From contig SRSI01000050.1 in NCBI GenBank assembly GCA_005656395.1, positions 1,240,001 to 1,304,000 of the forward strand: 64,000 nucleotides of DNA, read 5' to 3'. Position 1 is the first letter of the stretch. Each line of letters starts with the position of its first letter. Source of the stretch: Strongyloides papillosus (taxonomy: Eukaryota > Nematoda > Chromadorea > Rhabditida > Strongyloididae). The position numbers were made by a program, and so were the translations under genes. Of this stretch, positions 1 to 11,532 are shown piece by piece. The notes beneath the pieces were generated by a model that saw only the letters and a program-made list of their open reading frames with translations, was not told the DNA's origin and made no database searches.

Positions 1-953
1 AATAATATTTTTAAGTGTTTATGATAATTAATATTTTACATAAATACATTAAATGATTTATATTCTTTAAAATTAATATTTTCTAACTTAATATGACATA
101 TTCTTTTTATTCAAGCAAATATGTGTTCGATTTTTAGTTTATCGCTTATCTTTAAAAGATACTAATAAAATTCTAATCATTAAAAGCTAAAAGTTAAATA
201 TATGAAGAAAGATAATTTGTCATTTGTATTCCACTAATCTTTTGATATCAACATTATCCATTTATTTGTAGGTGCATTTGATATTTTAATAAATAAAAGT
301 ATGATATATTTATTATTTGATTTTATTTTCCATAATTTAAAATATTTCTTTTTATATATAGTGGTGGTTTTGTCAGATACAACAATGCCATTTTTATGAA
401 TATGGTGGCATTTTTAATAAATACAGTGACGAAAAAAATGCACATCGAAGCAGAATAAATTTTTTTAGAGAGATCTTATTCATTATCCAAAAGTTTTTGT
501 ATATAATTGATAAGCAAAAATAAAGTAGTTTTGCCTGGTCTCCAGTTCTTCTAGGGATAGTACACAGGTGAATAATATAGAACTTTATTATGTATAATAT
601 AGGATACAATAAAGATTCACCAGTGTAGTAGGGAGAATACAAATGTTAGAATATTAGAAGGTGAATAGGTTAATAATGCACACGTGGGGGAAAATGAACA
701 AGCCACGAGGATTGAAAAAAACCTTTTTATATAGGTAAAATTATATTAAGAGAGACTGGGTCACATAACCCTTTTGGTCATCAAAACATGATAAAAAGAA
801 ACAAGGTCGTTCTCGTTTCACTGTTAGAAAAAAAGATTAAATATTATTTGATTAATTATGACGGTTAAGTTTTTTAATCCAATCAAAGTATTTTGAGTAA
901 TATCTTTAAATATACTATCTAAAACAATTTTATAATTTTTAAACTTTTTTTAG
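1..953. other. Upstream/intron sequence of the first astacin gene
   Basis: No coding sequence is supported here. Bases 1-190 resemble 6430-6521 joined to 7338-7440, which lie in the first intron of the second astacin copy. This stretch is therefore probably the first intron of copy 1, and the copy 1 signal-peptide exon would lie roughly 0.6 kb before the window. It ends in a T-rich splice acceptor at 945-953. Confidence 0.55.
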
Positions 954-2189
954 AAAAAGGCAATTTGCATGCATATATACAAAGAGAATCATATTGTAAA
1001 TAAAAGAGATATATTTGCAGATGAATATGAATCATGGAAATTTCCAATAAAATATCAAATAGAATCTCAACTTGAAGGTAAATTTATAAAGGCGGCTATT
1101 GAAGAAATACAAAATAATACTTGCATAACATTTGAACAAACGAATTTATCCGAAAATAATACTCAAGGAATAGTCTTTCGACTATCTGATATTTGTGCTT
1201 CTGGAATTGGACTTATCAATTCGGAGCACACACAAGTAATTCAACTGACGGCTGACTGTAGCAGAATTAAAGGCGTTATTTTGCACGAATTAGGACACGC
1301 CCTAGGATTAGTACATGAACAATCTAGAACAGATAGAGATAAATATGTTAATGTGGATACTAAAAATATTAAAGATACGGAAAAAAATAATTTTGAAATT
1401 CAAACTCATAAAAGTTACAGAAATTTCTCAACTTATTACGACTACAATTCAATAATGCATTATGGACAACATGATTTTGAAATCAACAGTCGTTCAACGG
1501 TAATAAAATCAATTCTTCATAGTGAATATAATAGAATGATGGGACAACGATCATATATGACTTTTAATGACTTTAAACAATTAAATTTAGCTCATTGCGA
1601 TAAATGTAATATTACTGGAATAAAAAAAAAAGAAAGGCCAAAACCAAATGAAAAAAAGGAAGAAAGGAAAACAGGTAAAAAAAACGAAAAAAGAAAAAAA
1701 ACGAAAAAATCTAAAAAAACGGAAAAAGATGAAAAAACGAAAAAAAATAATCCATGCCTCAATGGTGGATATTCAAATTTTACAGACTGTGGTGAATGTA
1801 TTTGCCCTTTAGGATACACTGGTTCTGATTGTAACAATATAACACAAAGTGATAAAAGTTGTGGTGATACAACTTATAAAGTGACTAAAAATTTATATAA
1901 TTACGGTTTACTTGGTAAGAAAAGATGCTTTATTTTTTTGTTGGCAGAAAAAGGAAAAAAAATTAACATTGTTGTTTACTATGCTTATGCTAGATCAAAA
2001 AATATTTGTACAGAAGATGTTAGCCATCAAATAAAATATTTAAGCGACAAAGGAACAACAGGTCTTTTATTATGTTCATTTCGTAGAGATCCATTAAATC
2101 TTACATCAGAACTCAACTCTGTTCTTGTATATTACAACGGTCAAGATAGTAATCATTTTTTGCAAATAGGCTTTAAGGAAGCTGACTAA
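954..2189 (+). CDS. Astacin-family zinc metalloprotease, copy 1 (5' partial: first exon outside window)
   Basis: Predicted secreted zinc endopeptidase of the astacin (M12A) family. The exon opens after a T-rich acceptor (AG at 952-953) and is open before the first Met at 969. Numbering from that Met: a dibasic KR site at 12-13 just before the catalytic domain; the full zinc motif HELGHALGLVHE at 106-117; the Met-turn SIMHYG at 161-166; a lysine-rich linker at about 217-260; an EGF-like domain with six cysteines at about 263-288; and a CUB-like domain from about 298 to the end. All catalytic residues are present, so activity is likely. The propeptide is very short and the usual aspartate-switch motif is not recognisable. 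No signal peptide is encoded in this exon. A close paralogue lies at 9297-10478. In Strongyloides such proteases are expanded and several are secreted by tissue-penetrating larvae; applying that role here is inference. Confidence 0.93.
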   Translation, partial: KKAICMHIYKENHIVNKRDIFADEYESWKFPIKYQIESQLEGKFIKAAIEEIQNNTCITFEQTNLSENNTQGIVFRLSDICASGIGLINSEHTQVIQLTADCSRIKGVILHELGHALGLVHEQSRTDRDKYVNVDTKNIKDTEKNNFEIQTHKSYRNFSTYYDYNSIMHYGQHDFEINSRSTVIKSILHSEYNRMMGQRSYMTFNDFKQLNLAHCDKCNITGIKKKERPKPNEKKEERKTGKKNEKRKKTKKSKKTEKDEKTKKNNPCLNGGYSNFTDCGECICPLGYTGSDCNNITQSDKSCGDTTYKVTKNLYNYGLLGKKRCFIFLLAEKGKKINIVVYYAYARSKNICTEDVSHQIKYLSDKGTTGLLLCSFRRDPLNLTSELNSVLVYYNGQDSNHFLQIGFKEAD

Positions 2190-2670
2190 GTTTTAAAAAA
2201 TTTAAAATATATTTATTCATTTCAAATAACTGATGGTTTAATCTTTAATAAAATAAATCTAATCATTTGTCTTTGTACAAATTTATAACGACTATTCACC
2301 ATATTCATATGATGTTGATTTCTTGGCTTTCATTTATCTTGGGAAAGGTATAATTTTTCATATGCTATATGCAGGCTTTTTTTCCAAAAAATTAGTGACA
2401 AATAGTATTCAATAATAAAGTTTTATCTTGAACATTGGAAATAAAATACGAGTATTGTTCAACAAATTAAAATATTTCAGATAATTAACATTATTTAATA
2501 AGTTTCTTTACAACCAAACTAGGATTATGGCTTTATCAAAGTAACTGAACTACTGTATTAGTTTAATTTTACTTCTTATTACAATTTTTTGTTTATCTGT
2601 TTACTTTATTTAATTTGATGAAAAGATATAATCAACTCATCAAAAGGATAATAGTGAAACTTATATTCAA
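2190..2670. other. 3' flank of astacin copy 1, duplicated in copy 2
   Basis: The first ~145 nt after the stop are nearly identical to 10479-10615 and include overlapping AATAAA-like signals near 2247. Homology with the copy 2 flank continues more weakly to about 2670, where an inverted-repeat element interrupts it. Confidence 0.7.
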
Positions 2671-3945
2671 GTAAAATCCCGCATTTTGTGAGTCAGTCAG
2701 ACATTGGAAATACAATCAAAAATTTTACCTCCAATTTTTATTTCATTAATAAAAAGAGCAACTAAAAATGTACGTTAGCAAATTTATTCGGCCTGAAACT
2801 TTGAGATACAACAGCTACAGTGAGTCAAAGTCGGAAAGATTGATTTTTACACAAGTTTCCAGTAAATAAATTTTTTTTCAAAATAAATATTGTTTCTAGT
2901 GGTAATTTTTTATAAAAAAAAAAACGAATGAGCATACTTTCAGTTTCATTAATTTACGTCTTTATTGCTTTTTCAAATTTTTTTTAGTTTTTCAAATTTT
3001 TGAGTACAAAAATCAAAAAAGCGTATATTCTTATAATGCTCATTCGATTTCTTATGTAGTTTTACATATAGACTTAACAAATAAAGAAAAAATAAAAAAT
3101 GTAGATTATTGTGTTCTTGAATGCAATGACAAAAATCAAAAAAGTGCATGTTTTACTATGCTTATTCGTTTTTTTTATAAAAAAATAGTAAAATATGACA
3201 GTTGGGAAACTGTTTGGAAAATTCGAGAACATTGTTTTTGTTATTATATAAGGTGGCGAAAGTCATCAAATTATTCATTTTATTAACTTAGGTAATAGTT
3301 GTAGTCGTTTTTATGTAATCAAAATTTTATATGTATGACGTGTTATATTGTAATGTTATTAATTATCTTAATTATATTGTAATGTATTTCTAATATATTG
3401 TATTTTGTAGACCACTAGGGGTTTCATAAACGGTTGAGGGAGATCTCAGAAATTGTTAAAAGATCGTAGGATAAGTATAAGTAAGTATAAGTTTGTAATT
3501 TGTAATTGTTATCCCTAGGTGGCCACTATACTTTATTTTGTAATCTTATATTTGTGAGTGTTAATTGTAATTAAAGTTTGGTGAAATAAAAGTTGATTGT
3601 AATAAAGGTCTGAGGTCGGTTGGTGATTCAGAGGGCATTGGGAATTGTTTGAAAGGGGGACGCCAAAAACTATATTTTATAAATATATTTTCTAAATTAC
3701 CCCTTGAAACAATATTCATTTAAAAAAAATTTAATTACCAGAGATTTTTAAAAATCAATTTTCCCAACATTCAATCATTACTGTTGTTGTATATCAAAGT
3801 TTTAAGCCAAATAAATTTTCCAACATACATTATTTTAGTTGCTTTTTTATTAGTAAAGTAGAAATGGAGGGTAAAATTTTTAATTGTACAAAATTTTCAA
3901 AAAATGTTCGACTGACTCAAAAAACGAGATTTAAATTATTAAATA
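2671..3945. mobile_element. Decayed element with long terminal inverted repeats
   Basis: Bases about 2675-2885 match the reverse complement of about 3715-3935 over some 200 nt with scattered mismatches; for example GAGTCAGTC near 2690 faces GACTGACTC near 3925. The left edge coincides with the point where homology between the two astacin 3' flanks stops, so it looks like an insertion. The middle holds an imperfect direct repeat (about 3006-3049 and 3131-3172). It also holds a less AT-rich stretch (about 3240-3660) with a TATATAA box and repeated AATAAA-type signals, which could be a solo LTR. No transposase reading frame is seen. Confidence 0.6.
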
Positions 3946-5849
3946 TAAAAAACGTTATCATTATATTTGTTTAAAAGAAAATATATCATCAAATTGTTTT
4001 TTCTCTTATAAATCTTTGTTCTTTTATCTTATCAGACTGAAACGTATTGCTTTTTAAAGTAATAATATTTTATTTAAATCATTATCAGACACACAAATTT
4101 TAGAAAAATTTATTCAATTTACTTTATCAAGATTTAATAAGTTAAATAGCATAATAACCCCACATTTTAATATTGTGCGTTTATTTTAATTTTTATAAAA
4201 AAACTTTTGTAACTTATGTTAAGTATATGGAATGCCCAACATACAAAAACACCCACGGTTAATATTAATATATGATATAGTTAGTTTTGGTTGTATATGT
4301 ATACTTCGCTATATAAAAAGTTGTTGTATTATAATAAGCATATAATTGAAACTTATACTCTTCTGTTATAATTCAGATTATCATTGGTTTGAGGTACCTA
4401 CTTGGGATATCCCTTTGATAACAAAGTTAAGCTCCAGCAAAGGCATGGACTTTTAAATAGGATCATAACTCATTTTATTCAAATTCTCTTTATTTAATGA
4501 AAAAATAACCAACTGTCTACAATTTAGAATGATAAATCAAAAATAAACGTTAAAAAGTTTTTATACAAAAATTAATTAACGTAGGCAAAAGCAAAATATA
4601 AAACATGACCCATTAAAAAATAGTTTTAAATTTAATCAAAACAATTGGATTATGTTTAAATAAAAGAAATATCTTTTTGATAATTGTTAGCAGAATTTAC
4701 ATAAGATGTAATTAGCGACAGAAATCAAAAATTTTTTCGGACATAAAAGTGACTGAAAAAAATCACAGATAATAGATTTTCATAATCCAAATGTTGATAG
4801 AATAAATTGTTGTACTTTATGTAACCATGAACTTTAACACAAAAGTACTTTTTGTTGCATTATACTTTAATTTAGAAGCTGCAAAGAAAAGTGCTATGGT
4901 CTATCTCGATTCAAAGAGAATCTGCAAATTTAATAGTACACTTCATGACTTCAATTTTAGATATATTTTAAAAAATTTGTTTGTCCAAACATATGTCATT
5001 TTTTAAATTAAAAATTAAGTAAATAATATTAAATTTAGAAAATTATACTTTTATATTTTATAGAATTTATTATATAATTGAAACTTTATCTGCAAAAAGT
5101 TAGTTTATTATAATTAATAACTGATTTATAGTGATAAAATAAATTTGTAATCATAAAATTTTAAAAAATTTGTACATAAGCATGATTTTAGTACATTAGT
5201 AAAATAATTCGTATCATTTTTTATTTTAATTGGTTATTAAATACTTAGTGCTTTATTTTTATGTTTGGAGCAATTCAATTATTAAAATAATACCATAAAA
5301 TTCTTGACAATTAGAATTTGCTTTTATGAAACGAATGTTTGAAGGATATATAAAATATAGATGTATGCTAGAAAATGAACTATTGCATTATATTATATTA
5401 TAATGACACAATAACGTAAAAATTAATGTGGTAGATATTCAATTATAAAAAATAAAGTCTTTTTTTACTTATTTAATGATAGACAATAATATTATCTTAT
5501 TATTTTCTAAAAGAATGAGGAAAATCTAAAAATGTTAAATATTGCGCAAATTTTTTAAACTTATAAAAAAAGTCACTAAAAATTTAAATATTTAGATATT
5601 TAAAATTATATATAAAAATTGTATAGCTTATTTGAGTTTTTAATTATTCATTAAACAAAAATTGGTTATATCATTTCCCTATAAATTTATTATAATGTTT
5701 AAATATGTGATAAATTAAATAAAAAATACAAATTTGTCTAAAAATATTAAAAATTTTTATAAATAATGAGACGTTTTGTTCAAGTATAAAAGAAAAATTC
5801 TAACTTTAATAATTGCATTTTACCGTCACAAATTTGAAATTATATTTAA
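3946..5849. other. Intergenic, nothing recognised
   Basis: AT-rich sequence with no open frame, RNA gene or clear repeat that I can support. It presumably contains the promoter of the second astacin gene, whose candidate first exon starts at 5850. Confidence 0.5.
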
Positions 5850-5900
5850 ATGAACATTTTAAAACTTACATCAATTTTACTTCTCGTTATAGTAAAAATG
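5850..5900 (+). CDS. Candidate signal-peptide exon of astacin copy 2
   Basis: A 17-codon open stretch, ATG at 5850, encodes a short N-terminus with hydrophobic core LTSILLLVIV and ends exactly at a perfect GTAAGT donor (5901). The exon is phase 0, and the acceptor at 9295-9296 also opens in phase 0, so joining the two keeps the astacin frame and supplies the secretion signal that the main exon lacks. The implied intron is 3396 nt, very long for this genome, because it contains two inserted elements. Support is positional and compositional only; a spliced transcript would confirm it. Confidence 0.6.
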
Positions 5901-6521
5901 GTAAGTTAGTTAAAAAATTTTATACATAGTTTTTATATCTATCGTTTTTGTTAAAAAATGTTCTTTAAAAATTTCTACATTCTCATTTATTTTTTAATTA
6001 AGCAAAAAGTTATTATCAAAAAAAAAATATAACTCTTTTTAATTATTCCAGTCTATATTTTTTCAATTTAAAGATTTCTGAAGTTTTAATTTTATTGAAA
6101 TTTAATATTGCTATCAAAAATTTTTTGAGTTAACTGTATTACAATAACTAATGTAGAAATTTTTAACAATAGATCATAAACATTCTTCCGATTTAAGGAA
6201 AACGAATAAAGTTATGAAAAAATTTTTGTAAAATACTTTTTTTACAGCAAATTTTCGAATTTGATGATGAATTTATATCTTGACTTTGGCAATATTTTCT
6301 TTCACTAACTTTATAATTTCCGCTTTTTTAAATAAAACTTACAAAATATTTTGAATTTTGATTAAATATTTTCTAATATTTTGAAAAATTAATTTTTTAT
6401 TCCTACTGTTTTTATTAAAATTTTTAAAGAAAAATGTTTTTAAGTTTTTATGATAGCTAATAATTTAAAATATTCCACATTAAATGATTTATATCCTTTG
6501 AAATTAATATTTTCTACTTAA

Positions 6522-7337
6522 CCCCTTCAGACCCGACTTTTTTTTTCGTTTAAGAAAAAATTATTTTTATACGCTATCGCGGTCATTCAAATTTCAAACC
6601 ACTGGCATAAGAAGTAATGCAGTTCAACATAGAAAAAACAGACGTCGTTGCAGACGTTACTGGTAAGTACATTAGGTGTTGAAACTAAGTTTAAACCTAT
6701 AAGTAATAAAATACAGCACAAAAAGTACTATGTACATTACAATGTGCACAGGGTCCGAAGAGTTAATATTAAATATGTGCGGGTCGGTAAATTTTTCGAC
6801 CCGGGGTCGGTCGGTTTAGGGTCGCTTTTTAAAATCTACCCGTTAAACTAGTAACATATACGCCTTTAAAAAACATAATTTTATTATAATTAAAGAAAAT
6901 TTTCTATTAATAAAAATATTACAATATATAAATTATAAATGACCCCTTAAAACTAATAAATTGTTCAAATTCATAGTAGTTAAATTAGTTCGTCGACAAT
7001 TTCTAATATATAATAGTGTTGAACTCTTAGATTTGATGTTAGTTGACTTTATTATTCTTAATTTTTGATAATTGACTATGTAAATTAGGTGCTGATAACT
7101 TTACTGAACTCCAAAAATGGCCAATATTAATTTCAGAACTAATATTTTTAATATGGTAGAGACAATTATTATTTCACTAACAGATTAATTTTCCAAAGTT
7201 GTCAGTGAATAGTATAAAATCGACCCTAAAATTTTTTGTAATTTTGCATCGACCCTAAAATTTGGGGTCGACCCTTAAAAATTGGTCAGGGGTCGACCCA
7301 TTTTCAAGGGTTGACCAGGGTCGAATCCCATGTCTAG
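6522..7337. mobile_element. 816-nt insertion flanked by TTAA (piggyBac-like target site)
   Basis: Comparison with the duplicated sequence at 1-190 shows an extra block here. TTAA stands at both edges (6518-6521 and 7338-7341), while the uninterrupted copy reads straight through (near 90-110). TTAA duplication is the signature of piggyBac-type transposition. The block begins CCCCTTCAGACCC and ends GGGTCGAATCCCATGTCTAG, so the ends are only loosely inverted. It is rich in GGGTCGA/TCGACCC words near both ends (about 6780-6840 and 7200-7330). No transposase is encoded. Confidence 0.55.
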
Positions 7338-7785
7338 TTAATATGACATATTTTTTTAACACATCCAAATATGTGTTCAATTTTAAATTTGTTATTTACC
7401 TTGAAAAATACTAACAAAATTCTAATTTTTAAAAGTACACAAATTTCTACAAAACAAAAACAATTTTTTTTTACATCTATTTATTTCCTACATCAAATTA
7501 ATATTATAATTTAAACTTTATCGTCTAAAGGAAGAGTTCAATTGTTTGCAGTATCATACCTTATTTATAAATGACTCTGATTTAATTTATAGAAACTTTT
7601 AGAATTATTTTAATAATATATTAAAAAATATACAAAGTGATTTGCATGTTTCTATTAATTCAATAAATATTTTGAAATATGTAACTTTATTTTAAGATTA
7701 TTTTATTCCATACATTTATGATAAAGATAAGAATAACCTAAATGACATTTTACTAGTAATAAATATTAAATTTTCGCTTAATATA

Positions 7786-9233
7786 CAGGGTGTCCCATAA
7801 TTAACTCCCCACCTGCGAGAGCTTATAACTTTTTTCTACGAAGAGATAAAAACGTAAAATTTTGCAGGTTAGTAGAACTAAGAGACAATATTTTTTATTT
7901 TTTTTATTTTTAAAAAATTGTGGTCCTATTAGGACTTATGACCATTTTAAAAAAATGTGTTTTTTTCGCCTTTATGAGTACGTAACTTTTTTATATAAAG
8001 AGATATTAAGATAATTTTTTTACAGATCGAAAGCTCAACTTCTTTTGTACTATAATTTTTAATATCATAAATATTGAATTTCATTAACATTGTTTAATTT
8101 TTAATTGAAACAAAAAAACCACGATTTTTGCCAAAATTTCGTAGTTTTTTCAAAATTAAAGCTCATTGAGAAGATTCTCACTAAAGTGTTATCATTATTC
8201 TAATAGAGTTAACGAAGCTCTATCGAATGAGTATAGTGCCATTAAAATAAAATGCCATTGACGAATGTTATGATTTACCAAAGATTACAAATTTCGTACT
8301 TTTGGTAAAAAATTAAGTTATAAACACTATTTTTTTTAACATATTTAATACCTAATAGTATTATTTTGATCAATAAAGTGTGTTAATTTACGGTATATTG
8401 CTCATTTGTCCATATTTGGCCAAAAAAATTCCAATAATTTTTATCACTTAAATTTTTTTTAAAATTATTTTTCTTAACATTTATTACAATTTATCTGCGT
8501 TTTACACTATTTTAAATAACAATTGCCCTATAAGAGCATTATTATGCATCTTTCAAAAAATTCGTATTTTCGACCTTGTTCTCATTGGATTTATGTTCGA
8601 AATATAAACAATTAGCAATAAAAAATAAAATAATATTTCAACTACTTTCAATAAATAATCATTATCAATGTTGAAAAATTGAAAACAATAGCATACTTTT
8701 TTTCAAATACTAAAGAAAATGAAAAATTAGACAATTTTTTAATTGTCATAACTTTTTTGAAACTTATTACCAAGAAACAAGATTATTACCGCTGAATAGA
8801 GCATTGTTTACTCTATCAGAATAATGATAACACTTTAGTGAAAATTTTCTCAATGAGCTTTAATTTTGAAAAAACTACAAAATTTTGGCAAAAATCGTGG
8901 TTTTTTTGTTTCAATTAAAAATTAAACAATGTTAATGAAGTTCAATATTTATGATATTAAAAATTATAGTACAAAAGAAGTTGAGCTTTCGATCTGTAAA
9001 AAAATTATCTTAATATCTCTTTATATAAAAAAGTTACGTACTCATAAAGGCGAAAAAAACACATTTTTTTAAAATGGTCATAAGTCCTAATAGGACCACA
9101 ATTTTTTAAAAATAAAAAAAATAAAAAATATTGTCTCTTGGTTCTACTAACCTGCAAAATTTCACGTTTTTATCTCTTCGTAGAAAAAAGTTATAAGCTC
9201 TCGCAGGTGGGAAGTTAATTATGGGACACCCTG
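7786..9233. mobile_element. Foldback element, ~440-nt inverted arms, TA-flanked, in astacin intron
   Basis: The left arm (7786-about 8226) is almost the exact reverse complement of the right arm (about 8793-9233). Ends read CAGGGTGTCCCATAATTAA and its complement, with TA on both sides (7784-7785, 9234-9235), as for Tc1/mariner-type insertion. The ~565-nt centre has no coding frame, so this is a non-autonomous element. As part of the astacin copy 2 intron, its transcript would fold into a hairpin of about 440 bp. Confidence 0.85.
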
Positions 9234-9296
9234 TATTTAAATATCTTCAAACATAACACAACCTCTTTTTTGAACTTTTGACATAATTGTTTTTAG

Positions 9297-10478
9297 AAAA
9301 CAACAATTTGCATGTACATAAACAAAGACAATCTCATTATAAAAAAAAGAGATATATTTGACGATCAATTTAGATCATGGGCTATTCCTATAAATTATAA
9401 AATTGATAGTTCACTAACTAAAAATATTATACAAGAAGCACTTAATGAAATTTCAAAAAATACATGCATACAATTTCATGAAAATGATTCATTAATTGAT
9501 GACACTCAAGGCATAGTATTTAAAAAATCTGGTCATTGTTCTTCAGAAGTAGGACTGATGTATTCAAATCGCACACAATCAATTCAATTGACTGATAGTT
9601 GCAGTAAAGACAAAGGTGTGATTTTACACGAAGTGGGGCACGCTTTAGGACTAGTTCATGAGCATTCTAGGAAAGATAGGAATGAATATGTTAAATTTAA
9701 TAAAGAATACGTTGTAAATGGCGAAGACGTTAATTTTCGAATTAATAATAGTTCAGAATTTAAAAATTTTTCGACTTACTATGATTACAACTCTATAATG
9801 CATTATGGTCCATATGATTTTACTACTAGCCGATGGAAGAAGGTGTTAACGTCAACTCTTCATGAAGAATATGATAGAATGATGGGACAACGATTATATA
9901 TGACTTTTAACGATTACAAAAAAATTAACAAAGCTCATTGTTACGAATGTAATAAAAATAGAGGAAAAAATAAAGGAAAAAAAGAAGGGAAAAATAGAGA
10001 AAACAATAGAAAAAAAGGTAAATATGAGAAAGACCAATGTTTAAATGGTGGATATCAGCATTTTAATAAATCCGAAAATTGCTTTTGTCCTACAGGGTAT
10101 ACTGGCAAATTATGTGAAAATATAGATAAGAGTGATGAAAGTTGTGGTAACACAACTTTTAAAGTAACTGAAGATTTATATAATTACGGTTTGCTTGGTA
10201 AAAAAAAATGCTTTATTTTTTTGTTGGCAAAAGAAGGGAAAAAAATTGAGATTTCTGTTTACTATGCTTATGCTAGATCAAGAAAAATTTGTACAGAAGA
10301 TGTTAGTCATCAAATAAAGCATTTAGCTGACAAAGGAACGACAGGTCTCTTATTATGTTCATTTCGTAGAGATCCAATACTTCTTAAATCAGAACTCAAC
10401 TCTGTCCTGATAATTTATAATGGTCAAGATAGTAATCATTTTTTGCAAATAGGCTTTAAGGAATCTGACAAAGCTTAA
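9297..10478 (+). CDS. Astacin-family zinc metalloprotease, copy 2 (main exon)
   Basis: Paralogue of the protease at 954-2189 with the same architecture. The exon opens after the acceptor TTTTTAG (AG at 9295-9296), five codons before the first Met (9312). From that Met: KKR at 11-13 before the catalytic domain; HEVGHALGLVHE zinc motif at 106-117; SIMHYG Met-turn at 161-166; a lysine-rich linker shorter than in copy 1 at about 216-240; an EGF-like domain at about 243-268; and a CUB-like domain from about 278. Catalytic residues are intact. The CUB-like part is much more similar to copy 1 than the catalytic part is. The signal peptide is probably supplied by the exon at 5850-5900. Predicted secreted endopeptidase; substrate unknown. 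Confidence 0.93.
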   Translation, partial: KTTICMYINKDNLIIKKRDIFDDQFRSWAIPINYKIDSSLTKNIIQEALNEISKNTCIQFHENDSLIDDTQGIVFKKSGHCSSEVGLMYSNRTQSIQLTDSCSKDKGVILHEVGHALGLVHEHSRKDRNEYVKFNKEYVVNGEDVNFRINNSSEFKNFSTYYDYNSIMHYGPYDFTTSRWKKVLTSTLHEEYDRMMGQRLYMTFNDYKKINKAHCYECNKNRGKNKGKKEGKNRENNRKKGKYEKDQCLNGGYQHFNKSENCFCPTGYTGKLCENIDKSDESCGNTTFKVTEDLYNYGLLGKKKCFIFLLAKEGKKIEISVYYAYARSRKICTEDVSHQIKHLADKGTTGLLLCSFRRDPILLKSELNSVLIIYNGQDSNHFLQIGFKESDKA

Positions 10479-11532
10479 AAAAATTTAATATATATTTATT
10501 CATTTCAAATAACTGATGGTTTAATCTTTAATAAAATAAATCTAGTAATTTGTCTTTGTACAAATTTATAACGACTATTCACCATATTCATATGATGTTG
10601 ATTTCTTGGCTTTCACTTACTTTAGAAATGGTATAATTTTTTATATCTATATGCACACTTTTTTTTCCAAAAAATTAGCGATAAATAGCATTTAATGGAA
10701 AATTATTTTTTTAAACATTCGGAATAAAAGATAAAGTTCGTTCAACTGATCAAATTATGTCAAATAATTAATATTATTTAAGTAAGTATCCTGAAACCAA
10801 ACAAGAATTCTAGCTTTATCAAAGTAACTGGTTTACATTATCATTTTAATGATATTTTTTAAAACGATTATTCGTTTATTTGTTTACCTTACTTAATTTG
10901 CATGAAAAAATATATTTAAAGGAATAATAGTGGAACTTATATTCAATTTAAGTATAGAGTGTTGGAAACAATAAACACAAAGTTTAAAAAAATGAAAAAA
11001 CATACAAATAGAAGAAAGATGGTATGTTCCTCTCTCAAAAAACTACTCAGTATACTACTATTTTTATACATTTTGCTTAGTTGAGTAATGATTATATTTC
11101 TATTTTTGATGTTCAAGCTAATATCTTATTATTTTCTTTTCTTTTAAAAAACTATCCTTTTATACAAATAGACAGAACTGTGAATTGGAGCAACATCAAC
11201 TACTTTTTATAGGAAGTATGTACACTAGCCTCATTTAAAAAGAGGATAGTATGCATACTCCTAGAATATTTTGGAAAAAGATTTAAAAAAAGTTTGCAAA
11301 AAATTTCAAAAAACATGGTAATACAATAATTTACTGCTAAAAAAGCATGTTTAGCTAAAAAAAATGTATATAGAGCAATAATGGTTAAAAATAAAAAAGG
11401 TGTCATCCATATTGAATTTGAGTTCATTGTCTTAAATTGTACTTGAGCATTTCAAAGAATTTTTTCAAGACCACGGTACGTATTTCAAGACATTCTCTTC
11501 TACATAAAGAACATTTTTTTAAGAATCTTGGT
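10479..11532. other. Astacin 3' flank and intergenic
   Basis: The first ~140 nt are the conserved 3' flank shared with copy 1, and weaker homology continues to about 10945. The rest has no supported gene. A run of short, stop-interrupted frames near 11230-11520 could be more decayed coding sequence but matches nothing I recognise. Confidence 0.5.

Noticed and set aside
6648..6851. 67-codon + strand frame inside the TTAA-bounded insertion
   Set aside because: No signal peptide, motif or paralogue; it lies in a repeat-derived GGGTCGA-rich block and is short enough to be chance.
11200..11427. 75-codon - strand frame with hydrophobic stretches
   Set aside because: Hydrophobicity comes from T-rich composition; no upstream features, and absent from the related astacin copy 1 flank.
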